Shown: one piece after another, positions 1 to 6,651 of the stretch | How positions within the stretch are numbered: the first letter of the stretch is position 1 | Layout: every line of letters starts with the position of its first letter | NCBI GenBank assembly: GCA_902476765.1 | Contig: CABSEJ010000021.1 | Coordinates: 1 to 31,363 of the forward strand | DNA: 31,363 bases | Direction: 5' to 3' | From: an uncultured Blautia sp. | GTDB taxonomy: Bacteria > Bacillota > Clostridia > Lachnospirales > Lachnospiraceae | The notes under the pieces: generated by a model | Told to the model about the DNA's origin: nothing | The model's input: the letters and a program-made list of their open reading frames with translations, nothing else | The model's database searches: none | Position numbers and translations under genes: made by a program

Positions 1-2
1 GA

Positions 3-227
3 GTGGAAACGGGAGGTGAAAGCACAGGATTAAAAAATAGGAAAGCAGCAAAGGCGGCAATCATTTATATGGGGACTTTATCTGTCAGACAGCAGGTTGA
101 ATTCAGAGAAAAGCTGGCCCTGCTGGACAGCGATGCAAATGAGAAAAAGGTATTGGAGTTAATAGAACAAGAGGCAGAGCCGTCTTATAAAGAGGCTCTC
201 ATCTGCAGCATCAAAAACTATTTATAA
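3..227 (+). CDS. Small unknown host-flank protein, 5' end uncertain
   Basis: This 74-residue frame begins with a GTG at the very edge of the window, so the true start may lie upstream. It is lysine- and glutamate-rich with no membrane segment or cysteine motif. The ribosome-binding-like GGGAGGTGAAAG at 10-21 lies inside the frame and could serve a start that is not ATG. I do not recognise a family. It lies left of the transporter remnant and outside the inferred prophage boundary, so it is probably host or older mobile-element DNA. Confidence 0.4.
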   Translation: METGGESTGLKNRKAAKAAIIYMGTLSVRQQVEFREKLALLDSDANEKKVLELIEQEAEPSYKEALICSIKNYL

Positions 228-309
228 GAAAATTTATAGGAGAAGGTAAACATAAAATGCGGCAGATTTACTGGCAGCATATCTATAGCAAAAGAAAGGA
301 AAATTGGGA

Positions 310-735
310 ATGGGAAAACAGAAAGAAACAATTACACAGAACATCATAGGACTGTCGGCGGTAATTGTGGGAAGCATCGCAACAGTTATGAGAGTTTTTG
401 ACGGAGTAACTGACCCGCCTATCGGTGTTTTGATTGACCGTACAGATACCAGATTCGGGAAGTTCAGACCTTTTATGATGGCAGGATGCCTGATTGTGGC
501 TGGAGCATTGATTGCAATTTTCCATTGTCCGGAAAATATCGGTGTGACAGGCGGATATATTTTTACAACTCTGTTTTATGCAATTTACGTTATCGGGTAT
601 ACTTTTCATACTACATGTACCAGAGCTGCACAGGCAGTCTTGACCAAAAGTCCCAAGCAGAGGCCCCTTTTTGCCGTTTTTAACAGTGGCTTTAACGCTA
701 TTTTAAAATTTGATATTGTTCATAGAATGGCTTAG
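310..735 (+). pseudogene. MFS sugar:cation symporter (GPH family) remnant, interrupted by the prophage
   Basis: The frame encodes an N-terminal piece of a glycoside-pentoside-hexuronide:cation symporter. The family hallmark is visible: a DGVTDPPIGVLIDRT segment followed by RFGKFRPFM, the cytoplasmic loop between helices 2 and 3. Two more hydrophobic helices and the RPLFAVFNSGFNAIL segment follow. Full-length relatives are about 450 residues; this one stops at about 142 with an unrelated tail (KFDIVHRMA) and TAG at 733-735. The usual first helix is also missing: the frame is closed upstream by TAG at 286-288, so the 5' end looks degraded too. The simplest reading is that the prophage integrated into the gene near 690-735. 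The product would not be a working transporter. Confidence 0.75.
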
Positions 736-780
736 ATACAGGAAAAATCCTCAAAAACCCTGTATTTAAGCCATTTTTTT
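726..780 (+). terminator. Stem-loop with T-run at the left prophage junction
   Basis: A 17-base arm at 726-742 pairs with 759-775 with only one G-U position. A run of T follows on the plus strand (774-780, then more T to 790). This has the form of an intrinsic terminator reading rightward. It sits between the broken transporter and the convergent integrase gene. The minus strand has no T-run after the stem, so it would serve the integrase transcript less well. It may overlap the attachment core. Confidence 0.7.
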
Positions 781-801
781 GTTGTTTTTTATCAGCTTTT
801 C

Positions 802-1986
802 TCAGGCCATTTTTTTAAAATTTTCGGTTCTATTTTCAACACATTTTCGACAAGGTATCTTTTCGATTTCTTTTCTCAGGTCTTCCACGGTCCGGTGCCC
901 ATAAATCCCATTGGTGACGTCCGCAAATTTATGTCCCAGCATTCTTTTTCGGTCATTCTCCTGCACCTTGTATTTCTCGCATAGAGCAGAAAAAGTATGA
1001 CGGCAGTCATGGGCTGTATGCTTCCCTATACCTATAGATTTCAAATATTCCTCCAGATTGGACTGTATATATGCGTAAGATTCCGGCATAAGGCACCCAT
1101 ATTCCTTTAGTCGCTGTTCTACAATGCTAATAATCCCAGAATGGATAGGTACAATACGCTCTTTGCTGGTTCTGGTCTTCAATCCACCACTAAAAGATTT
1201 CTTCTTTAGGTCTGTACTTATTACCTTTAATTCTCCGATGCGGTATCCTGAGTAGCACATAATAAGCAGCAACTGGGCAATATTGTCCTCCTGGTGGCTC
1301 CATAGACATTCCAGGTCACAGCGGTTAAATGGCACACCATGCTCATCATCATCGGGAATATTTATTCTCAGTAGCTCTGTGGGATTCCGGTCTACGATAT
1401 TCTGTGCCAAAGCATATTTATACATCTGCTTTAAGAGAGACACTATCAGCTCTAGGCTTGCGTGTCTAAGGCTAGAAGCGTCTACAATGCGCTGTAACTG
1501 CTCATAGGTAATATTCCCTGCCTTTTCCTCATGGATGGCCTTACAGTTCTTATATGCGGCTCTAGTGGAGTTTTTAGATTGCTCAGAATACTGCTTCTTG
1601 CCTTCGTATTTCCAAGTATAATATTTCTGGTACAGCTCTGTAAAAGTCATATCGCCCTTTTGTTTTGGCTCTGGCCGGACTGCTAGAGTATAATCGGCCA
1701 GAATACGCTTGGTAAATCCCTGCAAATCTCCATCATCCATGGCACGCATAACTTCCAGCTCTTTTTCCAGCCCAGGCTTATAAGTGCCAGCCTTATATGC
1801 TGTCAGGACTGCGAAACCAACATACCAATCTGAGACATAACATAAAGCTTTAGGTGTTACTGGCTTTCCGTCTTCGCCAAATTCTTTTACCGGAGGATGG
1901 ACAGCATAGGGGTTAGTGCGGTTGCCGGATAGCTTGCGGATACTGCCAAAACCGTTTGGTAGGTTCGGGTGTTTCTTTCTTCCCAT
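802..1986 (-). CDS. int: Tyrosine-type site-specific integrase
   Basis: This phage tyrosine recombinase catalyses insertion and excision between attP and attB. I chose the ATG at 1984-1986 (394 residues) because AAAGGAG lies 8-10 bases ahead of it; a longer frame to 2067 has no such site. The catalytic set is complete: Arg249 in GYRIGEL, Lys275, His326 and Arg329 in HDCRH, His352 in LGHK and the nucleophile Tyr362 in IYGH. Residues about 112-210 look like the SAM-like core-binding domain and the N-terminal part resembles the arm-binding region of Tn916/phage integrases. It is the leftmost prophage gene and points toward the host junction, the usual arrangement next to attL. The matching excisionase is not adjacent. 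Confidence 0.95.
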   Translation of the reverse strand: MGRKKHPNLPNGFGSIRKLSGNRTNPYAVHPPVKEFGEDGKPVTPKALCYVSDWYVGFAVLTAYKAGTYKPGLEKELEVMRAMDDGDLQGFTKRILADYTLAVRPEPKQKGDMTFTELYQKYYTWKYEGKKQYSEQSKNSTRAAYKNCKAIHEEKAGNITYEQLQRIVDASSLRHASLELIVSLLKQMYKYALAQNIVDRNPTELLRINIPDDDEHGVPFNRCDLECLWSHQEDNIAQLLLIMCYSGYRIGELKVISTDLKKKSFSGGLKTRTSKERIVPIHSGIISIVEQRLKEYGCLMPESYAYIQSNLEEYLKSIGIGKHTAHDCRHTFSALCEKYKVQENDRKRMLGHKFADVTNGIYGHRTVEDLRKEIEKIPCRKCVENRTENFKKMA

Positions 1987-2017
1987 CAAATCATCTCCTT
2001 TTTGAGTATAAAAATAA

Positions 2018-2145
2018 CAGCCAGCGAACTTTTGTTCTCTTGCGTGGCTGTCCCGAAGATGATACAATATTTTTGCTTAATTAGTGTATATCTTCGGATA
2101 TATTCATGGCCGTCCTGGTGTTGGCGCACCGGGGCGGTTTTAGTT
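2018..2145 (+). other. Three tandem stem-loops between integrase and ltp-like gene
   Basis: Three inverted repeats stand in a row. The first pairs CAGCCA (2018-2023) with TGGCTG (2045-2050). The second pairs CCGAAGAT plus ATACA (2053-2066) with TGTATATCTTCGG (2085-2097), with one bulged base. The third is an 11-bp stem (2110-2120 with 2127-2137) followed by TTTTAGTTT. In the third stem two pairs are G-U on the plus strand but would be A-C mismatches on the minus strand, so the structure fits a plus-strand RNA ending in a terminator. It could instead act in the integrase leader. No function is known. Confidence 0.45.
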
Positions 2146-2849
2146 TATTGCGGTAAATTTGCTACTGCATAATCTGCTTCTTCCTGAGTAAATTTTTCAC
2201 CGTATTCCGAAGAAAGTTGGTCTCTGATTGCCTCAGGTGACATACTCATTGATTCCTGGTAATTTTTGGCGGTTTCCAAGGCATTAGCGTTCCAGTCTGC
2301 TTTTATATTATCTATGGCATATTGTGCTTCTTCGGGAGTAAATTGTTCCCCATATTCTGAAGTTAGCTGGTCATAAATCCCTTGTTTGGACATATGCATT
2401 GAATCACTGTAGCTCTCAGCTGATGCCAAGGCATTAGCATTCCAATCTGCCTGAACGTTATCCACAGCGTACTGAGCAGCTTCTGCAGAGAATTGACCAC
2501 CATATTCGGATACAAGCTGGTCGTAAATTCCCTGTTTGGACATATGCATAGAGCTACTATATGATTCTGCTTGCTTTAATGCTGATTTATATTCTGTAGG
2601 TATGCCATCGTCAGCCGCTGCATTGTCCGATGAGGTGTTTGTTTCAGTATTATCAGATTCTTCTTCCTCTGTATTTTTTTTCTCAGACGTGGCTATTTTA
2701 GTATTCTCTTCTTCACTATCCTTATTTTTAGAGGTACCACTGCCCCCTGCGATAGAGCCGATAACTCCTAAAACAACCAAAACTGCAAATACAATTAGTA
2801 TGGTTTTTAAACAACTTCCTTTCTTTTTCTCTTTTCCTTCTTTCGCCAT
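2145..2849 (-). CDS. Ltp-like membrane-anchored superinfection-exclusion protein
   Basis: The protein (234 residues) has a basic N-terminus, one membrane helix at about residues 15-35 (ILIVFAVLVVLGVIGSIAGG), a long acidic Ser/Thr/Glu-rich linker to about residue 85, and three tandem repeats of about 46 residues in the C-terminal half. Each repeat has the form M-S-x-(Q/E)-(G/A)-I-x-D-Q-L-x-S-E-Y-G-x-x-F, then EEAxYAxxN. These match the host cell surface-exposed lipoprotein repeat (PF07553) of Ltp from Streptococcus thermophilus phage TP-J34, which blocks DNA injection by superinfecting phages. Unlike Ltp there is no lipobox cysteine after the hydrophobic segment, so it is probably anchored by the helix. 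The start at 2849 has GGAGG nine bases upstream. It lies in the lysogeny module, as expected for a gene expressed from the prophage. Confidence 0.8.
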   Translation of the reverse strand: MAKEGKEKKKGSCLKTILIVFAVLVVLGVIGSIAGGSGTSKNKDSEEENTKIATSEKKNTEEEESDNTETNTSSDNAAADDGIPTEYKSALKQAESYSSSMHMSKQGIYDQLVSEYGGQFSAEAAQYAVDNVQADWNANALASAESYSDSMHMSKQGIYDQLTSEYGEQFTPEEAQYAIDNIKADWNANALETAKNYQESMSMSPEAIRDQLSSEYGEKFTQEEADYAVANLPQ

Positions 2850-2990
2850 GTTGGCTTCCTCCTTAAAGTTTTTATTATTAAAACGCTGAAGCGAATTAAC
2901 CACATGTAGAACATTTAATTTTTGAATGTCATTTTAACTGTGTGTAAAGTCATTTCTGTTGGCATAAAATTGGTTTTATATAGTAAAATA

Positions 2991-3687
2991 TTAGTTTTTG
3001 TTTTGGCGATGAGATATAATGTCCAAGGCTGTTAAAATTTCATTTGCTTGATTTAAGACTTTCTTGTATTCTTTGCTATTTAGCTTCAATGGTTTTTGAA
3101 TAACTTGAATAATTATAGATGGAGTATCAAAAGAATTAAGAGTTATTTTTATATTTAACTGTTTTATTTCTTTCTTTTCTTTTGAACCTAGTAATGAACC
3201 AGCTACTGCGCCGTGTATTCCAAACAAGGCACCTCCAACTAGAGCATGACCTACCCCTCCAGTGAGGACCATATCGGTATCTTCAATAAGTTCATAATTA
3301 ACAAGATTATCAAAAGAAATCCAACTAGAATTTTTGATTCTATGTAGTTTTCCCTTTGATTCTGTAAAGCCATCTATTTTAAATACTTTATCTTCTTCAT
3401 TTATTTTTAGTGGGCCGACCGTTTTAATTTTTTTGCATTTCTTCCATTTTGATTTTCGCCCGCTCTTTTATTGATAAACCTTCTTCAGGAGATTGGATAA
3501 ATTCAGAAGAGATTATTGATTGCAATTCTGATACAGAATATCTTTTTATAGTAAGTAAATTTATGCCATGCTTAGACAATATATCTAAGCATTTCCTGCA
3601 AATATAACCATAAGGTGTTTTGTTTTTATCAAACCCGGTATCTTTATGACAAATAAAACACTCTTCATGTAAAGAAAAAAGACCCAT
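2991..3687 (-). pseudogene. DUF4428-type zinc-ribbon protein split by an A7 frameshift
   Basis: The first part (3687 to 3424, 87 residues) starts MGLFSLHEECFICHK and has a CxxC-x16-CxxC zinc ribbon at residues 10-33. It ends at TAA just after a run of seven A (minus strand; T7 at 3428-3434). The shifted frame continues without a stop to 2991 and encodes the expected rest of the family: an ISFD...YELIED segment, a glycine-rich hydrophobic stretch (GGVGHALVGGALFG) and a C-terminal helical region. Removing one A from the run gives a continuous 231-residue protein. The family is common in low-GC Gram-positive bacteria and their phages; its function is unknown. The break may be a real mutation, slippage or a sequencing error. 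The start has GGGAG-type pairing upstream (AGAAGGGAGAATTTT). Confidence 0.75.
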
Positions 3688-3708
3688 TAAAATTCTCCCT
3701 TCTATACT

Positions 3709-4143
3709 CTATGAATCAAATTTTTTAAACTCCATAATCATTTCATTATATCCTGCCAGCCTCGCCAGCTGGCCTTTTGTGTATCCGGGATTTTCTAATA
3801 TTAGTGAATCCGGGATGAGAAGTTCAGCCGCAAAGGTATTAGCCTCTTTTTCTATTTTGGCTGCCGATAGAAACGTCTTGTTTCTAATAAAATAACAGTT
3901 TTCTCTTCGGTGCAATATAGCGTGTCCAAGCTCATGGGCCATTACCATCTCCTTTTCAGGACTTTCAAGGCTTGAATCTAAGAATATGTATCTATGCTTC
4001 TTTAAGTACATATAACATCCTTCACAACCAATATTCCCAAATTGGTATAAAACTCCAAGATTATCAGCTATCTGAAAAGGATTTCTAGTCCCGAACCTCC
4101 TTACATAGTAAGCAACTAAGCGCTTTATATTTTTGTTCACCAT
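3709..4143 (-). CDS. ImmA/IrrE-family metallopeptidase
   Basis: This 144-residue protein carries the zinc-protease signature H70-E-L-G-H74 (MAHELGHAILH), with a third ligand region EKEANTFAAELLIP downstream, diagnostic of the ImmA/IrrE family (PF06114). In ICEBs1 and many phages ImmA cleaves the linked CI-like repressor after DNA damage and so drives induction. Here it lies five bases downstream of the repressor gene in the same transcription unit, the canonical order. The repressor at 4149-4571 is therefore its likely substrate. This last point is inference from family and position. Confidence 0.92.
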   Translation of the reverse strand: MVNKNIKRLVAYYVRRFGTRNPFQIADNLGVLYQFGNIGCEGCYMYLKKHRYIFLDSSLESPEKEMVMAHELGHAILHRRENCYFIRNKTFLSAAKIEKEANTFAAELLIPDSLILENPGYTKGQLARLAGYNEMIMEFKKFDS

Positions 4144-4148
4144 ATCAC

Positions 4149-4571
4149 CTACTTTTTATTTTTGTTTGGGTTGTATTTTTCCTTGTTAATGATTTTCAGA
4201 CGTTTTAATGCAAATTCTAATTCTTCTTTAAAAAGTTCCATAGATTCAAGAGATAAGTCTTCTCCATCAAAAGATGCAGGACCGTTTTCCTTATCGGAAA
4301 GCTTTTTCATTATGGATTCAATATCTTTTGTAATATCTTTTTCATCTTTTGGTGTTAATTTCGGTTTGGAAGGCATTTCTTCCTTTCCAGTTATTAAATA
4401 ATCTACAGTTACCCCAAAATAGTCTGCAATTTTTTGAAGCTTATCTTGCTTAAAATTCCATTTACCTTGTTTCCACCCAGTAAACGAGGCTGTCGAGATT
4501 CCAGTTGCTTTAGCAACTTGATATGTAGTTACTCCATATTTTTTCAATAGAGATTCAAATATTTCATACAT
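4149..4571 (-). CDS. CI-like phage repressor (XRE-type HTH)
   Basis: A helix-turn-helix of the XRE/Cro-CI type fills residues about 5-62 (YQVAKATGISTASFTGWKQG as recognition core, then KLQKIADYFGVTVDYLITG). The remaining 80 residues are charged and helical, probably for dimerisation; there is no LexA-like peptidase domain, which fits control by the adjacent ImmA protease. The N-terminal half resembles the Cro-like protein encoded in the opposite direction at 4776, so both probably read the same operators. The start at 4571 has GGAAA/AAAGGAAAC 6-10 bases upstream. Expression is likely from the consensus promoter at 4719-4747. Confidence 0.9.
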   Translation of the reverse strand: MYEIFESLLKKYGVTTYQVAKATGISTASFTGWKQGKWNFKQDKLQKIADYFGVTVDYLITGKEEMPSKPKLTPKDEKDITKDIESIMKKLSDKENGPASFDGEDLSLESMELFKEELEFALKRLKIINKEKYNPNKNKK

Positions 4572-4617
4572 GTTTTAGTTTCCTTTCAAAAAAGACTATG
4601 AAAACTAAAATATGATG

Positions 4618-4646
4618 TTGACAAGCTTTGAAAACTAAGTTATAAT
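4618..4646 (+). promoter_or_regulatory. Rightward early promoter (lytic), perfect sigma-A consensus
   Basis: TTGACA at 4618-4623 and TATAAT at 4641-4646 are separated by exactly 17 bases. Transcription would start near 4653 and run to the Cro-like gene at 4776. The operator AACTAAGTT (4633-4641) lies in the spacer and touches the -10 box, so a bound repressor would exclude polymerase. Confidence 0.85.
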
Positions 4647-4739
4647 AAATATAGCTTAGAAATCATAACTAAGTTAAACACATACTAAGTTTTCTTTTAT
4701 AGTTTAGCTGGTAACTTAATTATATAAGAAAACTTAGTT
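4633..4739. promoter_or_regulatory. Repressor/Cro operator array, AACTWAGTT sites
   Basis: The 9-base palindrome AACT(A/T)AGTT occurs at 4633-4641, 4667-4675 and 4731-4739, with a one-mismatch copy TACTAAGTT at 4683-4691 and a weaker one, AACTTAATT, at 4713-4721. Half sites (TTTTAGTTT, AAAACTAAAA) lie at 4573-4581 and 4601-4610 near the repressor start. One full site sits in the spacer of each of the two promoters. The sites fit binding by the two XRE proteins encoded on either side; the assignment is inference. Confidence 0.75.
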
Positions 4740-4747
4740 AGTGTCAA
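4719..4747 (-). promoter_or_regulatory. Leftward promoter for the repressor operon, perfect sigma-A consensus
   Basis: On the minus strand TTGACA (4747-4742) and TATAAT (4724-4719) are 17 bases apart. Transcription would start near 4712 and run left to the repressor at 4571, leaving a leader of about 140 bases. The operator 4731-4739 lies within its spacer. It faces the rightward promoter at 4618-4646. Confidence 0.85.
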
Positions 4748-4775
4748 TATATTTTCGAAAGGAGGAGAAGATAAT

Positions 4776-4967
4776 TTGTTTTCATATCAAAAATATGCTG
4801 AATTAAGGGATAAAAAGAAAATTACAGATTACGAAGTGTCAAAAAACACAGGAATCTCTACGTCAACATTATCTAATTGGAAAGCCGGGAAATATACACC
4901 TAAAGCAGATAAAATCAAAATACTTGCCGATTACTTTGGGGTATCAATTGAGTATTTTCTGGAATAG
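4776..4967 (+). CDS. Cro-like XRE-family regulator
   Basis: This 63-residue protein is little more than an HTH domain (TDYEVSKNTGISTSTLSNWK, then KADKIKILADYFGVSIEYFL). It starts with TTG at 4776-4778, set by AAAGGAGGAG at 4758-4767. It resembles the N-terminal half of the repressor encoded leftward at 4149-4571 but lacks the C-terminal half, the usual relation of Cro to CI. As first gene of the rightward transcript it probably shuts off repressor synthesis when lytic growth begins. Confidence 0.88.
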   Translation: MFSYQKYAELRDKKKITDYEVSKNTGISTSTLSNWKAGKYTPKADKIKILADYFGVSIEYFLE

Positions 4968-4980
4968 GAGGTGAAAAGAA

Positions 4981-5163
4981 ATGACTTCGTTTGACTACGG
5001 AAATGGTGTCCATATATGCGAGAAAGACATCCATAAGGTAACGGAAAAAATTGTCCAGGTACTAAAAACTGAGCTTCCAGAAGAAGCCCAGTGCTATACA
5101 GTAATTGACTCTATTTTAGATGCTGCAAAACAAAGTATTAAATGCAAAAAGATTGTGCTATAG
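4981..5163 (+). CDS. Small unknown early phage protein
   Basis: This 60-residue protein follows the Cro-like gene after 13 bases and has a strong site (GGAGGTGAAAAGAA) before ATG. It is soluble, with a mixed N-terminus and a helical middle (DIHKVTEKIVQVLKTELPEE). I do not recognise a family. Its last codons overlap by six bases the end of the opposite-strand gene at 5158-5700. Confidence 0.65.
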   Translation: MTSFDYGNGVHICEKDIHKVTEKIVQVLKTELPEEAQCYTVIDSILDAAKQSIKCKKIVL

Positions 5164-5700
5164 CATTTTTTCTGCAATGTCTTGTAAAGCAAATGAAATG
5201 GTTTTAACTTCTTGCCCTTTTGTGCTGGCACGAAGATGAAGAACATCAAAATGAGCAGCTAAATTTAAGGGGATTGAATCTTTATAGCTTTTAACAGAAG
5301 AATTATATTCTATAAGAAAATTTAGTTTATTGGCTTTGGGGTCATTAGATAGCTTTTGAATGTCTATTGGGTAAACTATTTTTTCTCCGGGAGATAGATT
5401 GCTTCCGATAATATGTGCAAAAGGAACAATATCGGAATTATGGGCACATTTCGATAGGTCGAAATCGCATGAAAAATCATTGATAATAGCTGAAGAAGTA
5501 CCGTAGTTTTTTATGATTAGATAAGTGATGGTTTGCTGAAAGTATGTTTCTCCCAAATATATAGAAATATAAGGTCTTGTTGATTCTTCAATCATTTTAG
5601 AATTTTGACGCAAAGTAATAACTACTGTTACCACTGAAATTACGGCTAATACAAATGAAAGAATGCACAGAATAATATTGACAATTGTTGCAGTATCCAT
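5158..5700 (-). CDS. Single-pass membrane protein, probable moron, minus strand in the early operon
   Basis: The 180-residue protein starts with a short polar head, one long hydrophobic helix at about residues 7-31 (IVNIILCILSFVLAVISVVTVVITL) and then a soluble domain with beta-strand character (RPYISIYLGE, TYLIIKNYGTSSAIINDF). AAAGGAGG precedes the ATG at 5700. It is the only minus-strand gene between the switch and the structural genes, so it would be read antisense by the early operon and needs its own promoter. A weak candidate is TTGTGC-17-TATACT ending near 5751. Such membrane proteins with an ESTRPYI-type segment occur widely in Firmicutes without known function. A role in phage exclusion or host modification during lysogeny is inference from orientation and topology. 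Confidence 0.75.
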   Translation of the reverse strand: MDTATIVNIILCILSFVLAVISVVTVVITLRQNSKMIEESTRPYISIYLGETYFQQTITYLIIKNYGTSSAIINDFSCDFDLSKCAHNSDIVPFAHIIGSNLSPGEKIVYPIDIQKLSNDPKANKLNFLIEYNSSVKSYKDSIPLNLAAHFDVLHLRASTKGQEVKTISFALQDIAEKML

Positions 5701-5795
5701 AATCCTTTTCCTCCTTTCTGTATACTCGGCTCTGCCAAGCCTGTAACTACAGTATAGGAGATTTGCTAGAAAAGCACAAGAAAGAAGGTGATTTT

Positions 5796-5981
5796 ATGAA
5801 AAGAGATATATTAACGAAAGAGCAGGAAGAAAAAAGGCTTGAAGATTTTCGGGAAATCGCAGAGAACTGGGACAAACTCCCGGAACTAGTGCAGGGTAAG
5901 ATTGACGGTGCTATATCTATGGCGGCCACTATCTTCCTGGGGCCATTAGAAAAAGATTCCACGAACAAAGGAGGGAGATAA
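5796..5981 (+). CDS. Small unknown early phage protein
   Basis: The frame opens at 5763, but AGAAGGTG seven bases before ATG 5796 sets the start, giving 61 residues. The protein is charged and helical (LTKEQEEKRLEDFREI), followed by LPELVQGKIDGAISMAA, a tail also seen after HTH domains in Clostridia phage proteins. It has no HTH of its own. Its TAA stop (5979-5981) overlaps by one base the start of the next reading frame in a TAATA arrangement. Confidence 0.6.
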   Translation: MKRDILTKEQEEKRLEDFREIAENWDKLPELVQGKIDGAISMAATIFLGPLEKDSTNKGGR

Positions 5982-6235
5982 TAACTACGGAGCCAATAAT
6001 CAGAAATGCCCAACAGGCGGCATACATACTAAACATCCCCCCACAGGCGTTCCGGGAACAAGCTAAGAGGGGGAAGAACAATTACAGCAGAGTAGTAAAC
6101 ACCAGCAAGAGGCGCCGGATATATGAGTTTTATCCATATTTGGCAGCAGAAGCACTAAAGGCGCCGCTGGAACTGCTGGAGCAAAGAAGCCTGGAATTTA
6201 AAAGGAGGGACAGCCATTGCACAGAACAACAATAA
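5981..6235 (+). CDS. Excisionase/MerR-like small DNA-binding protein with apparent ATA start
   Basis: An open frame encodes 84 residues with a helix-turn-helix-like N-terminus (NAQQAAYILNIPPQAFREQ) and a basic wing (TSKRRRIYEFYP), then an amphipathic tail. This resembles excisionase or MerR-type winged-helix proteins, which phages use for excision or regulation. No ATG, GTG or TTG occurs in frame before residue 52. The ribosome site GGAGGGAG (5970-5977) is followed at the right distance by ATA (5981-5983), and TAATA replaces the TAATG stop-start overlap used elsewhere in this phage. It is either a rare ATA start or a start-codon mutation. It is the best xis candidate in the window, but that is inference. 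Confidence 0.6.
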   Translation: MTTEPIIRNAQQAAYILNIPPQAFREQAKRGKNNYSRVVNTSKRRRIYEFYPYLAAEALKAPLELLEQRSLEFKRRDSHCTEQQ

Positions 6236-6441
6236 CAGAGGCATTACTAGGAACAGTAGCATTATTTAAGACGGTGTTTACCATGCCAGAAGAATCAGGA
6301 ATCTTCCAGATACTGGATTGGTTGCTGGTGTTTATAATCCTTATGGTCTGCATAGAGGCCGCCAGGGACTGGGAGAAAAGAACCAGAAGAAAGATTAGAA
6401 GGAGGAAGCAGGATGAAATGGGAAGACATATTCGAGATTGA
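6217..6441 (+). CDS. Small single-pass membrane protein
   Basis: The 74-residue protein starts at TTG 6217, eight bases after AAAGGAGGG (6201-6208), and overlaps the end of the previous frame. A membrane helix is clear at about residues 31-50 (ILDWLLVFIILMVCIEAA), followed by a strongly basic tail (KRTRRKIRRRK), which would stay in the cytoplasm. I do not recognise a family. Confidence 0.6.
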   Translation: MHRTTITEALLGTVALFKTVFTMPEESGIFQILDWLLVFIILMVCIEAARDWEKRTRRKIRRRKQDEMGRHIRD

Positions 6442-6610
6442 GTTACAGCTCTATGATACCTGCAAAGACTATATAGAAGGAGGTAGCACTCCAAAAGATG
6501 AAGAAATGGAGGCCTGTTATAAAGCATTTGCAGCTGTACAGGACTACAGAAGTCTGGTTCAGGAAAAAGAAAAAGTCCGCCGGGCTGGCACCCAAAACGG
6601 ACGAAAATAG
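6413..6610 (+). CDS. Small unknown early phage protein
   Basis: The 65-residue protein starts at ATG 6413 after AAGGAGGAAGCAG and overlaps the previous gene by 29 bases, which suggests translational coupling. It is acidic in the first half and basic at the end (KEKVRRAGTQNGRK). No known motif is visible. Confidence 0.6.
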   Translation: MKWEDIFEIELQLYDTCKDYIEGGSTPKDEEMEACYKAFAAVQDYRSLVQEKEKVRRAGTQNGRK

Positions 6611-6618
6611 TTTAGCAA

Positions 6619-6633
6619 CCTCTATTATAGAGG
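6619..6633 (+). other. Short perfect hairpin before the repeat-protein gene
   Basis: CCTCTA and TAGAGG flank a TTA loop in the gap between 6610 and 6652, just upstream of the AAAGGAGA ribosome site. It could stabilise the mRNA end or affect translation of the next gene. No T-run follows, so it is not an intrinsic terminator. Confidence 0.4.
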
Positions 6634-6651
6634 AATAAAGGAGAAATTGCA

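Noticed and set aside
257..349. Short plus-strand frame MRQIYWQHIYSK... before the transporter
   Set aside because: It has a ribosome-like site but stops after about 30 residues inside the transporter frame. It may be part of the degraded gene start but I cannot show it.
283..609. 108-residue minus-strand Cys-rich frame
   Set aside because: Antisense shadow of the transporter remnant.
1969..2172. 67-residue plus-strand frame over the int start
   Set aside because: No ribosome site or family-like composition; it crosses the hairpins and the integrase start.
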